A stretch of DNA of 64,000 nucleotides from Blepharisma japonicum (lineage: Eukaryota > Ciliophora > Heterotrichea > Heterotrichida > Blepharismidae): contig CATKHK010000026.1 in NCBI GenBank assembly GCA_949751835.1, positions 310,001 through 374,000 of the forward strand, read 5' to 3'. Under the pieces are notes generated by a model, which made no database searches, was not told where the DNA came from, and saw only the letters and a list, made by a program, of their open reading frames with translations. The position numbers and the translations under genes were made by a program. Every line of letters starts with the position of its first letter. Position 1 is the stretch's first letter. Shown here piece after piece: positions 18,846-28,434 of the stretch.

Positions 18846-20735
18846 ATGTTTGAGAACAGCGAATATCCTCAAAATAAAAAGCTTACTTTTGCCAATAAAA
18901 TCGACAGCTACAGCAGATGAATTCCAAGTCCTGTATCGGAAGACTCAGATTCAGAGCTAGTTAGGTGTATTTCTCGCTTAAGCGATCCGGAGTACGCCGA
19001 AGAAGCAGCAGGTGAAAAAATTGAATTGCTTAAGCTGTGTCTTGAAAGGTCTAATATGGTTTGTGAAGATTTTCGATCAAATGAATTCAGGAAAGCTGAA
19101 GAGCTGAAAAGTCTTATATTTAAAAAAGGGAACCAGCCACAATTTGAATTTAAACAGAAATCGAATACGAACACTGATTGTTCGAACATTAAAATCAATT
19201 GCAGCATAAAAGACTTGTACAAGCTATCAGAAGACATAGAAAAATTCATAGATTTAGTCGAGTCGTCAACATCGTCAAGCAAAATAATAAATATAGGATC
19301 CAAATCCTTAGATATTTTTGTTGAAAATAAAGCTATAATATTCCCTGAAAAGCAAACCTTGACGAAATTAGCAAACAATTTAATAAAAAAAGATAAAGAA
19401 AATACGCCTCTCAGCGCGTCTCAAACCCGAGCTTATATTCGGCAGCTTGAAAATGAAGTTGAAGAGCTAAGAATGCAGATAATTCTACCCAAAGAAATGG
19501 TTGATTTTGGAAAAGCTTTACAAAATAGTATTATTTTTTCCCATAATAATATTGATGAATTACTTGAAAGCAAAAACCCGGAATGTGACAGAAAATTTGA
19601 AAAATTAATTATACCAAAACCTAATATGTGCAGCTACTCAAACCTAGAAATTGAAACTAAAAAGCTTAAAAAAAGTCGTAAGACAACCGATAAATTAAAT
19701 GAAGAAGCAAAATGAATGGCTAGTGAGACAGATATTATTAAAAAAGAATATCAAGCCAAAATAGATCAACTCAAGAAGCAGCAAGATCAAATAAATTCGC
19801 AATCAACTATATTAAAAGCAAAAATAAGAGATATAGATAAAGAAAAAGCTTCTTTTGAGAGCCAAAAAACTAAGCTTGTAAAAGAGAAAGAAGAACTAAA
19901 AACCCAATACAGAGCTCTTGAAGATCAAAAAAAATCTTTAGAAAAAGACAAAGAAGAATTCAATACTAAAAAGCAAAATTTTAATAGCAACCTCTCAATT
20001 TCAATTGATGCAAATGTATTAATGCCAAACAGTAGAAGATTCCCTGGAGTAATCCGAGAGCATAGCCGCACTCCTTCCGGGGCTTTATGCCGCGAGCACA
20101 GTCGGACTCCTTCTGGAATCCTCCGTCATCATCAACGTACACCATCTAATCTCTCCAATGCTTCTGAATCAAATTATAGAGCACCTACCCCAAGCCAAAG
20201 ATCTTATGCCAATTCTTCAGTTATGCTCTTTGACAATCCAATAGAAGACGAAATGGAAGAACTTAAAGCAGAAATAGCAGAACTAGAAGAAAGGATTAAA
20301 AATCCACGGGAAAACACTGACGCACTCCATACAAGGCTAAACCACGCTCAAACTCAGCTAGCGAACTTAAGATCCAAAAAAGCTATTAACAGTTCTCAAT
20401 CAAATATTTCTTTTAAGCACCGTATGCTTGCATTTGGCCAGCATGGACAAGGAGTTACCAAGCAACGGGGGAAGTCAAGGACCAAATCTTTCAACATGAC
20501 TCTTGATAGTGCTTTTGGAGAAAACAGCTTCGAAAATCCAAATTTTTGTGAAACACCTCATACGTCAAGAAAAACTACATTTGACTGCCAAAATGAGTCA
20601 TTTAGTACCAACGAAACTGTAAGGCGGGATTCGATAATGAGGGATTCGAGAAGCACTAATAATTTAAAGATACATTCCAAACCGGGCATAACAACAAGCT
20701 ACCAAGAAAGAAAATTCGATAATATATATTATTAG
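18846..20735 (+). CDS. Coiled-coil protein with RTPS repeats
   Basis: The 629-aa frame starts at ATG 18846 and is joined by two TGA codons read as Trp (about 18918 and at 19713-19715). It has no signal peptide or membrane segment. Residues about 175-385 contain long Lys/Glu/Gln heptad stretches expected to form coiled coils. Near residues 404-435 there are three close copies of an Arg-His-Ser-Arg-Thr-Pro-Ser motif (REHSRTPSG twice, then HHQRTPSN), followed by more helix and a Ser/Thr-rich basic tail. The RTPS motifs look like proline-directed or basophilic kinase sites. A cytoskeletal or basal-body role would be typical of such proteins but is not shown. Stop TAG. Confidence 0.85.
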
Positions 20736-20776
20736 CTAATGATTTTAGACAATTATAATTTTTATGTAAATTAACA

Positions 20777-21763
20777 TTAAAAATCCCTAAATAATGCATT
20801 TAAATCTGGCGGAGGTGGCTGAGTCATAGCCGTAGAGTCAGGATAGCTATCAAAGAAATGGGTATCGTCTTGAGCATTAATTTCTGGGGTTCATGGAGGT
20901 GGGATTTCTTTTCTTAAAATCATTCCCCAGTCAACCCCTCTAAACCACTTATGCCTTTTTACTGCATCAATCCCTTTTTCCCCACATCCATATCTTTTCG
21001 TTGGATTTGCCTGGAGCAATTTTTTAATCAAATCTTTTACCCTTCTTCCAAAAACCTTAGAGAATTCAATTCTTCCTGATAGGATTTTTTGGTAAATTCC
21101 TATAGGATTTTCATCGTAAAATGGAGGAAACCCAGCTATCATTTCATAGATTAAAATTCCAAGAGCCCATCAGTCAACAGCTTTATCATGGCCAATGCTC
21201 TGGATAATTTCTGGAGCAAGGTATTCAGGAGTTCCGCATAGAGTGTAGGTTTTTTCTGTCATCACTTTGGCGAAGCCAAAGTCTGTGATTTTTACATGAC
21301 CTTGTCTATCTATTAAAATGTTTTCTGGTTTCAAGTCACGATAGGCGATGTTTAATTTATGGAGATATTCGAATGCTAAAACAATTTCAGATGTATAGAA
21401 TAATGCAACATCATTGGCGAATCTTCCTTCTCGTCGGAGTCTTGAGAAGAGTTCGCCTCCACAGATGTATTCTAAAAGCATATAAATAAAAGCGGTATCC
21501 TGAAAGGTTGCTAGTAGAGTAATAATAAATGGATGTTTGATTTGCTCAAGGATGGCTTTTTCAGATTTTATGTGCTCTAATTGTTTAAGTTTTATGACAA
21601 CAGTTTTCTTCAAAATTTTCAAAGCGAACGGAGGCAGGTTATTGTTGCCTTTAAGCTTGACCAGCCTTACCCTTCCAAATGTCCCAGTTCCTAAGGTTGA
21701 CTGAATTTCAAAATCATTAAGCGAGAATCTTGCCCTATTTGCCCTCATTTTATTTAAATTCAT
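20777..21763 (-). CDS. PKA-like AGC kinase catalytic subunit
   Basis: The 328-aa protein is an AGC kinase close to the cAMP-dependent protein kinase catalytic subunit. Motifs: GTGTFGRVRLVK, ALKILKK, YRDLKPENIL, DFGFAKV, and the activation loop TYTLCGTPEYLAPE with the phosphorylatable Thr. A tandem TGA-TGG encodes the conserved WW of VDWWALGILIYE. The basic HKWFRGVDW and PPPW segments follow, the latter with its Trp encoded by TGA. The chain ends in LFRDF, the FxxF hydrophobic motif of PKA. The N-terminus is short and has no myristoylation glycine. The plus-strand coiled-coil gene ends 41 bp away, convergent. Stop TAA. Confidence 0.95.
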
Positions 21764-21871
21764 TTAAGTAGTAATAAGAAGTTCGAATTTATAATTTTAA
21801 ATAAGGAAAAAACTAAAATAATCAATCATGATTGGTTCTTCATTACATTTATATTAATATTCCATAATTAA

Positions 21872-23791
21872 TTACATTGAACTTGTTTCAGTAATTGTTT
21901 CTACACGCTTAGTACTCCCGTCTTGAAAAGTAAACAATTTTACAGTTTTTACTGTAACTTTCCCATTTTTTGAGCGCGTTTCTGTAGTTGTTTTCATTGA
22001 CACAGCCCCTTCAGGCATTTCTTCATTCATCATAGGTTTCATCCTAGATTTCACATTGTTTTTATTTGCATAATAAGCAGAAGGATTGCTGCTGAGTAAT
22101 TTGCGTCCTGGCTTTTGAGGGTCAGAAAATTCAACAAGATTTTCATCTTGAAAAGAAGGAGATCTTGTATAATATTCGTTAGTAGATTCATCTTGATATA
22201 CATCAGAAGGATTTGTAGAATATGGATTTTTGTCCTCTTCTGGAGGTTCTGATCGTTTTTTTGCATGCGGGAATTTATGTTCTTCTTTTTGCTCCGAACG
22301 GTTTTTCGCATATGGCTCTTCATTGTTGTTATGATTTGAAAAATCGGTAAAGCCGCCTGCAAAGTCCATTGTGCACATATAGTGATACTGTGCATGAGGA
22401 CCATACCCAATCCCAACTATTCTATAGTTAGAATTTAATATATTTTCTCTATGCCCTCTTGAACTAACTCCATCATCTATAAGCAAAGCTAAAACTATTT
22501 CTCTAGCAGTGCTATTTCCGTAGTCTATATTTTCTCCTATGCATGTGTTCCAATTTCCATATCTCTCTATTCGACTCGTCATAGAAGACCCATCAGTTCC
22601 ATTATGCCCCGTTTTCCCTTTTGGGCCTGTATCATTACAATGGTCCTGTGCAGCCTTTGAAAGTCCTTCTGAGAACTGAAATGTACACATTGGAGAGGCT
22701 GATTCTAATACTTGGACACATTCTCGGACTGCTGCTGGACCTTCTTGGGTTCTTATTCTGATTTCGCCTGGTTTCTCAAACATATTTCCATGATAATATT
22801 TCAAAATTTCAGCGACATGACTTGCATAAGCTCTTGGATTTGTTCGGACTTGGTTTAATTCTTCAAGAATAGCATGACGGATAGATGATAAGGATTCTGA
22901 TGAAGGCGCAGACTTTTCTGGGATAGTTTTAGTAGGAATTGTAGGATTGGATTGTGAAACTGTAGGTTTTTGCTGGGGTTTTTGTGGAGGGGCTATATGA
23001 GCCGGGCGGTTTATATTTGAATAAGCAGGCTGCTTTTGAGTTGGCTGAGGGCCTGGACTTGTTCTCTTGGCCCTAGTATTTATAGGGCTGACTTGTTCTT
23101 TTTCAGCCCTAGGTGATTGCGCTTTAGGCGATTGAATTTTAGGAGACTGTGCTTTAGGAAAATGGTACCTATTTTGTGGACGACTATTTCTTACATTATT
23201 TTCTTGCTGAATACTATTATTTTGTCCATTTTCATAATCTGTATATGTCCCAGCAAAATCAATTGTACACATAAATCGATAAACTTTATGGGGTCCTAAC
23301 CCTACTCCTGCAAAATTGTAACGTGAATTTAAAATATTTTCTCGATTTTCTCTACTGCTGACTCCATCATCAATAAGTAAATGAGAAACAATTTCGGTGG
23401 CTATATTACTTCCATAATCTATGCTTTCTCCTATTATATGGCTTCCAGAGCCATATTTTTGAGCGCGATCTGTTGGAGATGACATTTCAGGTCCGTGATG
23501 CCCCATCTTGCCTTTTGGACCTTGGTCATTACAATGGTCTTGAGCAGCTCTAGCTAGTCCATTTGACCATGTTAGCATTTCTAAAGGTTTTGCTCTTCGC
23601 AATGCGTTAATACATTCTTGAACTGCAGATACTCCTTCTTTAGTAAGTAAAACAGGCTTTCCAGGCATATGCAATTCTTTACCTCTGAAATGAGGTAAAA
23701 GAGATGATATTTTGTCTGCATAAACATTGGGCCAAGTTCTTGCAACATTTAGTTCGGTCAAAACTTCTTGGCAAATATTGTGCGTGCTCAT
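21872..23791 (-). CDS. Protein with two CAP (SCP/PR-1-like) domains, no signal peptide
   Basis: The 639-aa protein has two CAP domains, at about residues 8-185 and 300-475. Each carries the LARAAQDHCND or LSKAAQDHCND helix, a GHHG or GHNG segment, GES or GEN, a DDGVSSR segment and a RENILNS motif, then the final DFAG strand. The second domain has the canonical GHRENIL His; in the first it reads ENRENIL, so one of the paired His residues is Asn. The linker holds short QSPKAQSPK-type repeats. The C-terminus is charged. CAP proteins are mostly secreted; here the N-terminus MSTHNICQEVL shows no signal peptide, so the location is unclear. Stop TAA. Confidence 0.92.
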   Translation of the reverse strand: MSTHNICQEVLTELNVARTWPNVYADKISSLLPHFRGKELHMPGKPVLLTKEGVSAVQECINALRRAKPLEMLTWSNGLARAAQDHCNDQGPKGKMGHHGPEMSSPTDRAQKYGSGSHIIGESIDYGSNIATEIVSHLLIDDGVSSRENRENILNSRYNFAGVGLGPHKVYRFMCTIDFAGTYTDYENGQNNSIQQENNVRNSRPQNRYHFPKAQSPKIQSPKAQSPRAEKEQVSPINTRAKRTSPGPQPTQKQPAYSNINRPAHIAPPQKPQQKPTVSQSNPTIPTKTIPEKSAPSSESLSSIRHAILEELNQVRTNPRAYASHVAEILKYYHGNMFEKPGEIRIRTQEGPAAVRECVQVLESASPMCTFQFSEGLSKAAQDHCNDTGPKGKTGHNGTDGSSMTSRIERYGNWNTCIGENIDYGNSTAREIVLALLIDDGVSSRGHRENILNSNYRIVGIGYGPHAQYHYMCTMDFAGGFTDFSNHNNNEEPYAKNRSEQKEEHKFPHAKKRSEPPEEDKNPYSTNPSDVYQDESTNEYYTRSPSFQDENLVEFSDPQKPGRKLLSSNPSAYYANKNNVKSRMKPMMNEEMPEGAVSMKTTTETRSKNGKVTVKTVKLFTFQDGSTKRVETITETSSM

Positions 23792-24442
23792 TTTTTGGAG
23801 TTTTTTTATAAGAAGTTACACTCATATTACTTTAAAAGATATTATCAGAATATATATAGAGAATTAATATTTTTAATTTTATTAGGAAAATGAAGATTAA
23901 AAACTATTTATTTTTATTGAATTTATGATTTTTGATTAGGAGTTTAATAAAACTCACATAGATTATAAAAGCATTAATCTTAAATTATATCATATTCGGG
24001 ATGAAAAAGATGAAAAAATGAAAATTTTTCAGACAGAATCAAAATGCTGATAAAGTTAGGAAGCTTGCAATATTATATTTTATGAGTTTAGGGAGTGAAA
24101 GGGTAGAATATAGCTAAGTGATATTTTTGAACTATAAAAACAGAATGCCAGAAAAATCTGGCTTGGGGAATAACGAATTAAGAAATAGAATTGATATAAT
24201 CATTTTTTTGAAGAAATCTACAGATAAAGCTATAAAATAATAGATGAAATACCAAAATTGTAAAATTTATATTTGAAGGATATTCATACGAGGAACTTAA
24301 AAATATGCACTATTTTTGTTTTATTTTACTAAGCAGAAGACTTTTGAACACAGAAAATGCCTTCTTAAGATACGCTAAATTAATTTTCCAAACACAAATT
24401 TTAAAATATTATTGCTTAATTAAATTCTAAGGTTTAATAAAA
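23792..24442. other. Intergenic, 651 bp, one GC-strong hairpin
   Basis: The longest gene-free stretch in the window, strongly AT-rich. The only notable feature is a hairpin at 24147-24162 with a nearby Sm-like motif, described separately. I found no coding frame under the TGA=Trp code. Confidence 0.6.
24123..24209 (+). ncRNA. Weak candidate for a small Sm-class RNA 3' end
   Basis: ATTTTTGA at 24123-24130 resembles an Sm-protein binding site. It is followed 16 nt later by a perfect hairpin GCCAGA-AAAA-TCTGGC (24147-24162), the order seen at the 3' end of Sm-class snRNAs, and a run of seven T lies at 24203-24209. I could not match the upstream sequence to U1, U2, U4 or U5, so this may be chance. 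Confidence 0.18.
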
Positions 24443-24681
24443 TTATTGAGTTGGAAGTTCTTCTCCAAAAGAATCACCTTTATAATGTGATGGATAAGTA
24501 TTCGATTTGGTGAGAACAGCAGGAGTTTTATAATTCGGCAATTTTTTTATTGACTTTGGACCTTCATATGATTCTGTGCTTATATCTACAAATCCTGAGT
24601 ATCTCATTTCTTCCATTGAGACATCATCATGACTCTAAATTAGTAATTTACGTCTTGAGATTTGGTGCAACAGCCTCCCAT
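24443..24681 (-). CDS. Small acylated protein, 73 aa, one 17-nt intron
   Basis: Exon 1 (24652-24681) encodes MGGCCTKSQD; removing a 17-nt intron (24635-24651) leads into SHDDVSMEEMRYSGFVDIS and a frame of 63 codons ending TAA. The MGGCC start fits N-myristoylation at Gly2 plus palmitoylation of the two Cys, so the protein is probably bound to the inner face of a membrane. The rest is polar with KKLPNYKTPAV near the middle. A shorter alternative would start at the internal MEEM without splicing. A similar-looking MGCC protein lies at 46330. Function unknown. Confidence 0.68.
24635..24651 (-). other. Probable 17-nt intron
   Basis: Minus-strand GTAAATTACTAATTTAG contains an in-frame TAA and must be removed at 17 nt to keep both flanking frames. 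It includes ACTAAT, a branch-point-like motif with A at positions 11 and 12. Two nucleotides longer than the usual 15. Confidence 0.6.
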
Positions 24682-24810
24682 TTTATTAATTCAATCTTTT
24701 ATTGTCAATCCCTATGATCAGATCATATAGAGTCAAACATTTTGCTTTATCTCAGTTAAATTATATATAAATATTAATTATAACTATTTGCATGACTATA
24801 CATCGTGTAT

Positions 24811-25968
24811 TTACAAACGTACAACAATCACAGTTATATCATCTACTACTTCTTCTTCATGGTCAATTCATTTAGTCCAAGCAAAACTTGCTAGTTTATT
24901 TGCTGCCTGCTGTATATTTTTTTCGTATTTTTTCACAATATCGATAGCTTCTTGATCACTCATAAATTCCCATACCCCATCACTACACATAATTAAAAGT
25001 TCAAAATCCTCAACGATTTCTAACTCATGAATTTCTGGAATAGGTATAACGCCTATAGTCTGTGCCACAGCGTCTCCTATAGTTCTACTTGTAGATAGCC
25101 CTGGATATTCCTTTCCTTTTACAAAAATTCTATGAGGATAATCATCAGGGAGTTTTTTGACTTCCCCATTACTTGCTATAATTCTGTCCATTTCGCTAGG
25201 TAAATTTGCTTTATGATCTGTAGTAATTCTTCTGGCTTCGCAGGAACTGCCTTTTTTGATACCTAAAATTGCTCTAGAGTCTCCAACATGGCCAATCATT
25301 AATTGGTTATTTTTTATAATTGCTGTAGTTGCAGTTGTCCCTGAAAATCTGCAATCATAGTCAGTTTCTGGTTTTGAGCACTGAGAGTATAAGGCTTGAT
25401 GGGCTTTTACAAATCCATCATTGATTGCTTCTTGAAGATTGGTAGGGAAAGACTCATGAGAAGTTATTAAATCTGGAAGTATAGAATGAACATACTTTGA
25501 GATGTGGTGACCATTTGTTCCATGACCATCAAAAACGCCAAAAAATTTAAAGTCAGGATCGATTATAATTGAAAAATCGTCTTGGTTGAATTGGTCAGGC
25601 TTTAAGCCTTTTTTGCAAGCAAAGCCAATTCCTAAGGAATTGAGCTCTGAAATTACATTTATTCCTTCAACAGTGTGTTTTTTGTCTTCGAAGCCCTGCT
25701 GATGGCCATTAGGTGGAGCACCTTCTATTTTAATTCTTGACTCAACTTTATGACAATGATTTTCTGCTGGAGTCTTAATGTTCTCTAATACATCTGTTCT
25801 TGCTGGCTCAGGGAGATCTTCATCGCTGATCTGAGGGTTAGATGAAGCAACAACTGATAAGCGAACGTTTGGCTTCCTAGTAGTCTTTGCGCCGTCATGG
25901 AGATTTTCTTTAACTTCGCTTGTTAGTGCGAAAGTCATGCCTTTTGGTTTGTTGAAACAAACTCCCAT
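24811..25968 (-). CDS. Protein phosphatase 2C (PPM family), N-acylated
   Basis: The 385-aa protein is a metal-dependent Ser/Thr phosphatase. The catalytic fold runs from about residue 110: FNQDDFSI, FFGVFDGHGTNGH (metal-binding Asp), SGTTATTAII, IGHVGDSRAI, LSTSRTIGDAVA, and MCSDGVWEF. The last domain strands DDITVIVVRL are reached only by reading a TGA as Trp after FAWTK, and the stop is then TAA. The N-terminus MGVCFNKPKG fits myristoylation and palmitoylation, so membrane association is likely. A 100-residue polar linker separates it from the catalytic domain. Confidence 0.95.
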
Positions 25969-26457
25969 TCTTTTTATTCAATTTTTATGACTTAATTAAT
26001 TTTATGGAGTTTTTGCAAGAAATCTGGCTCCACAAAACTCTATTTTCATTGAAGGAAGTATTTGATCCATTTTACTTTTTTTTCTTAATTAGGATATGCA
26101 TTCTTTAATATAAAATGCTAAAGAAAAGGAAATAAAAATAAAATTAGAATTTTAAATTGAGCATTACTTTTTTGAAAAATAAAATTATTTCCTTTATACA
26201 TAAAGTTAATATAGGTATCTAAAATTATTTTCAAGTATCTTACTCCTACATTTTAAAAAGAATAAGTTAAATTCAGCATTTTTCAGTTATTTAAATTCTA
26301 CTTTTGTTCAAATTGTTTCAATTTTTAGGAGATATGCTATAAAAGAAAAATATCATTTTGACGCAAATGTAATTTAAGCACCAATTATTGTGTCTTAAAT
26401 TATAAAACCAATCTATAAAACAATATAAAACAAAAAAGTCGTTAATTTTAAATTAAA
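25969..26457. other. Intergenic, 489 bp
   Basis: AT-rich divergent region between the phosphatase and a plus-strand gene. It must hold both promoters. I see no ORF, repeat or RNA fold worth naming. Confidence 0.6.
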
Positions 26458-27114
26458 ATGGAGTTTGAAAACGTAAAACGTCGATCTTCTTTTCTAGGAT
26501 CCTCAACATCAGAAAACTCTCGGAAACCAGACAGTAACGACATAAGTAAAATCCTTCTCAAACAGAAAAGGCGAGAAAGAGAACACAAAGCATTGCTTCC
26601 AAAAAATCTTATTCGAAGTGTAAGTAGAGAAGTTATCCATTCTCACACAGATAAAGGTTATAATACTCTCTACGAAACATCTCCCCGCAGAAAAAAAGAA
26701 AAATTAAGACAAGCGCGGCAGTTAGCAGATCCGTTAACTAGCAAAGAGTCTATTTTTACTACAGATCCTCTCTGCAAATCTTATCATCAAGTAGAGTTTA
26801 AAAAAGAATATCCAAAATTTTGTAAATTACTACAAAGAGATCATTCTCATGACATTTATAAAAGGGTTTCTGATTTGTGTACGAAGGAAAAAGAAAATAC
26901 GTGCTCCGCTATTGAAGGGATAAATAAAAATTATAGAAGATCAATAACAAAAAATATACATGAGCTGAATTCATATTATAGTAAAGAAAATGAATTCACA
27001 GATTATGAAGTTGGGCTTATTATGAAAAATCATCAAAATTTGAAAATGAAAAGTTATGAGTATACCAGAAAAGGGAGCTTAACAGGAAGGCAGAAATCTG
27101 CAAGACCTTTATAA
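26458..27114 (+). CDS. Unknown basic protein, 218 aa
   Basis: The frame starts MEFENVKRRSSFLGSS directly after an A-rich leader and ends TAA. It is strongly basic and rich in Lys, Arg and Ser, with several KRR or RRxRE clusters and a QKSARPL end. No membrane segment, zinc motif or known domain is visible. The composition resembles ciliate cytoskeleton-associated or microtubule-binding proteins, but that is only a resemblance. No in-frame TGA occurs. Confidence 0.75.
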   Translation: MEFENVKRRSSFLGSSTSENSRKPDSNDISKILLKQKRREREHKALLPKNLIRSVSREVIHSHTDKGYNTLYETSPRRKKEKLRQARQLADPLTSKESIFTTDPLCKSYHQVEFKKEYPKFCKLLQRDHSHDIYKRVSDLCTKEKENTCSAIEGINKNYRRSITKNIHELNSYYSKENEFTDYEVGLIMKNHQNLKMKSYEYTRKGSLTGRQKSARPL

Positions 27115-27338
27115 TTACAAAATACACATTAATTAATTTAATTAATATTTCTCTAGAGAATATTTTAATTTTAAAATTTTTTGTAAGTTTAAGAGGAAAT
27201 TTAATTGCTTTCAAATAATAAATTCACTTTATACTAAGTGCAGATATTCATAATTCAACTTAAAATTATACAAAAATTAACAAGATAGCAATGGTCAGAA
27301 AAAATGAATAAATTAATTTTCATGCTTAGGCTTAGTTT

Positions 27339-28310
27339 TTAGTTATTTTCCAATAGAAAAGGCGCATAAGAATTTATTTTGTCAAAAGTAAAAGACTTCG
27401 AGTTGATTAAATCAAGCGACATTCTTCCTATGCTGCTCTGCATAAAAACAGGCAGTGGAGAATTCGGAAGTCTATCCCTTGGCGAGAACTTGGAAAAATC
27501 TAAACTTATAGGTTTTTTGGTTACAAGTGCATAATTTACATCATAAGGATCAGGCGTGCAGCTTAATTTGTGCGTCCCTTTTCTACTTGTTATTTTATTC
27601 ATATCAAATGAGCTTCCCAGCTTTGGCATGCATTTTTCTTTATTTGGCCTATAATCAGGATAAAATTCATTTGAAGTATACAATGGTTTTCTGCCTGTTT
27701 GTTTCGCAAAATCAAGGCTAGAAACTGACCTTACAGCTGTCGAAATCCTTGGAGAAAGATTTAAAGAAAGAAGCCTATTTTCGTTTACATCAATCGAAGG
27801 TAAAGGTTTCCTTTCTATCATATGCTTCATATCTACCAGTGAGGTCACTTTTTTAAGCGGCTGGTCTTTATCACTATCAGACAGATCATCCTTCATTTGT
27901 AAGGGGAAAGTAATTTTCTGCTTTTTTCTTTGTGTTTTAGGTTTTCAAAATGTAGGTGAAGCAACATGTTTTTTTACAGCATCAAAATTTGGCTTGTAAT
28001 GGCCAAGTGGAGGGTTATGGTCTTTTGTAGTGTGAGATTTATAGTAACTTTCTCTATCTTGAGCTCTAAATGTTGGGGATAATAAAGAGTTTTTCGGGCT
28101 GTGTTGTATAGGTTTTGAACGGGGCTCAGTTTTGAGAGCTTCTTCATACATTAAGCCATCATAACCGTTTTTAGCACGTTTTTTAAGGTATTTTGGCTTT
28201 CTTTTGATTTTTCCTGATAGGATACTTTCCCTGTCTTTAAGAATAAGGTATTTGTCTATTGTCTGTCTCCCAGCCCTTGAGATTGGTTGAATCTCTTTGT
28301 AAAAGTCCAT
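27339..28310 (-). CDS. Unknown basic protein with short internal repeats
   Basis: One TGA read as Trp after SPTF joins two frames into 323 aa, ending in TAG or TAA at 27339-27341. The N-terminal half has KRKPKYLKKRAKNGYDG, and NPPLGHYKPNFDAV, which resembles the PGP-like turns of SHIPPO or sperm-tail proteins. The C-terminal half contains four loose copies of a motif of the form S-L-x-D-[FM]-x-K followed by R-K-P-L or similar: VDMKHMIERKPL, SLDFAKQTGRKPL, SFDMNKITSRKGT and SLDFSKFSPRDRL. Such short repeats are common in microtubule-inner or flagellar proteins. No orthologue is named. Confidence 0.75.
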
Positions 28311-28434
28311 TTTTTCTAATAATATGTTACTATAAGTAATAATAAGCGAAAAATAAATTTATAGCTCAAATAAAAGCCTTTTAAACCTATTAAACTCTTA
28401 AATTTTAATTGAAAATGAAAATTAGCATTATTAA

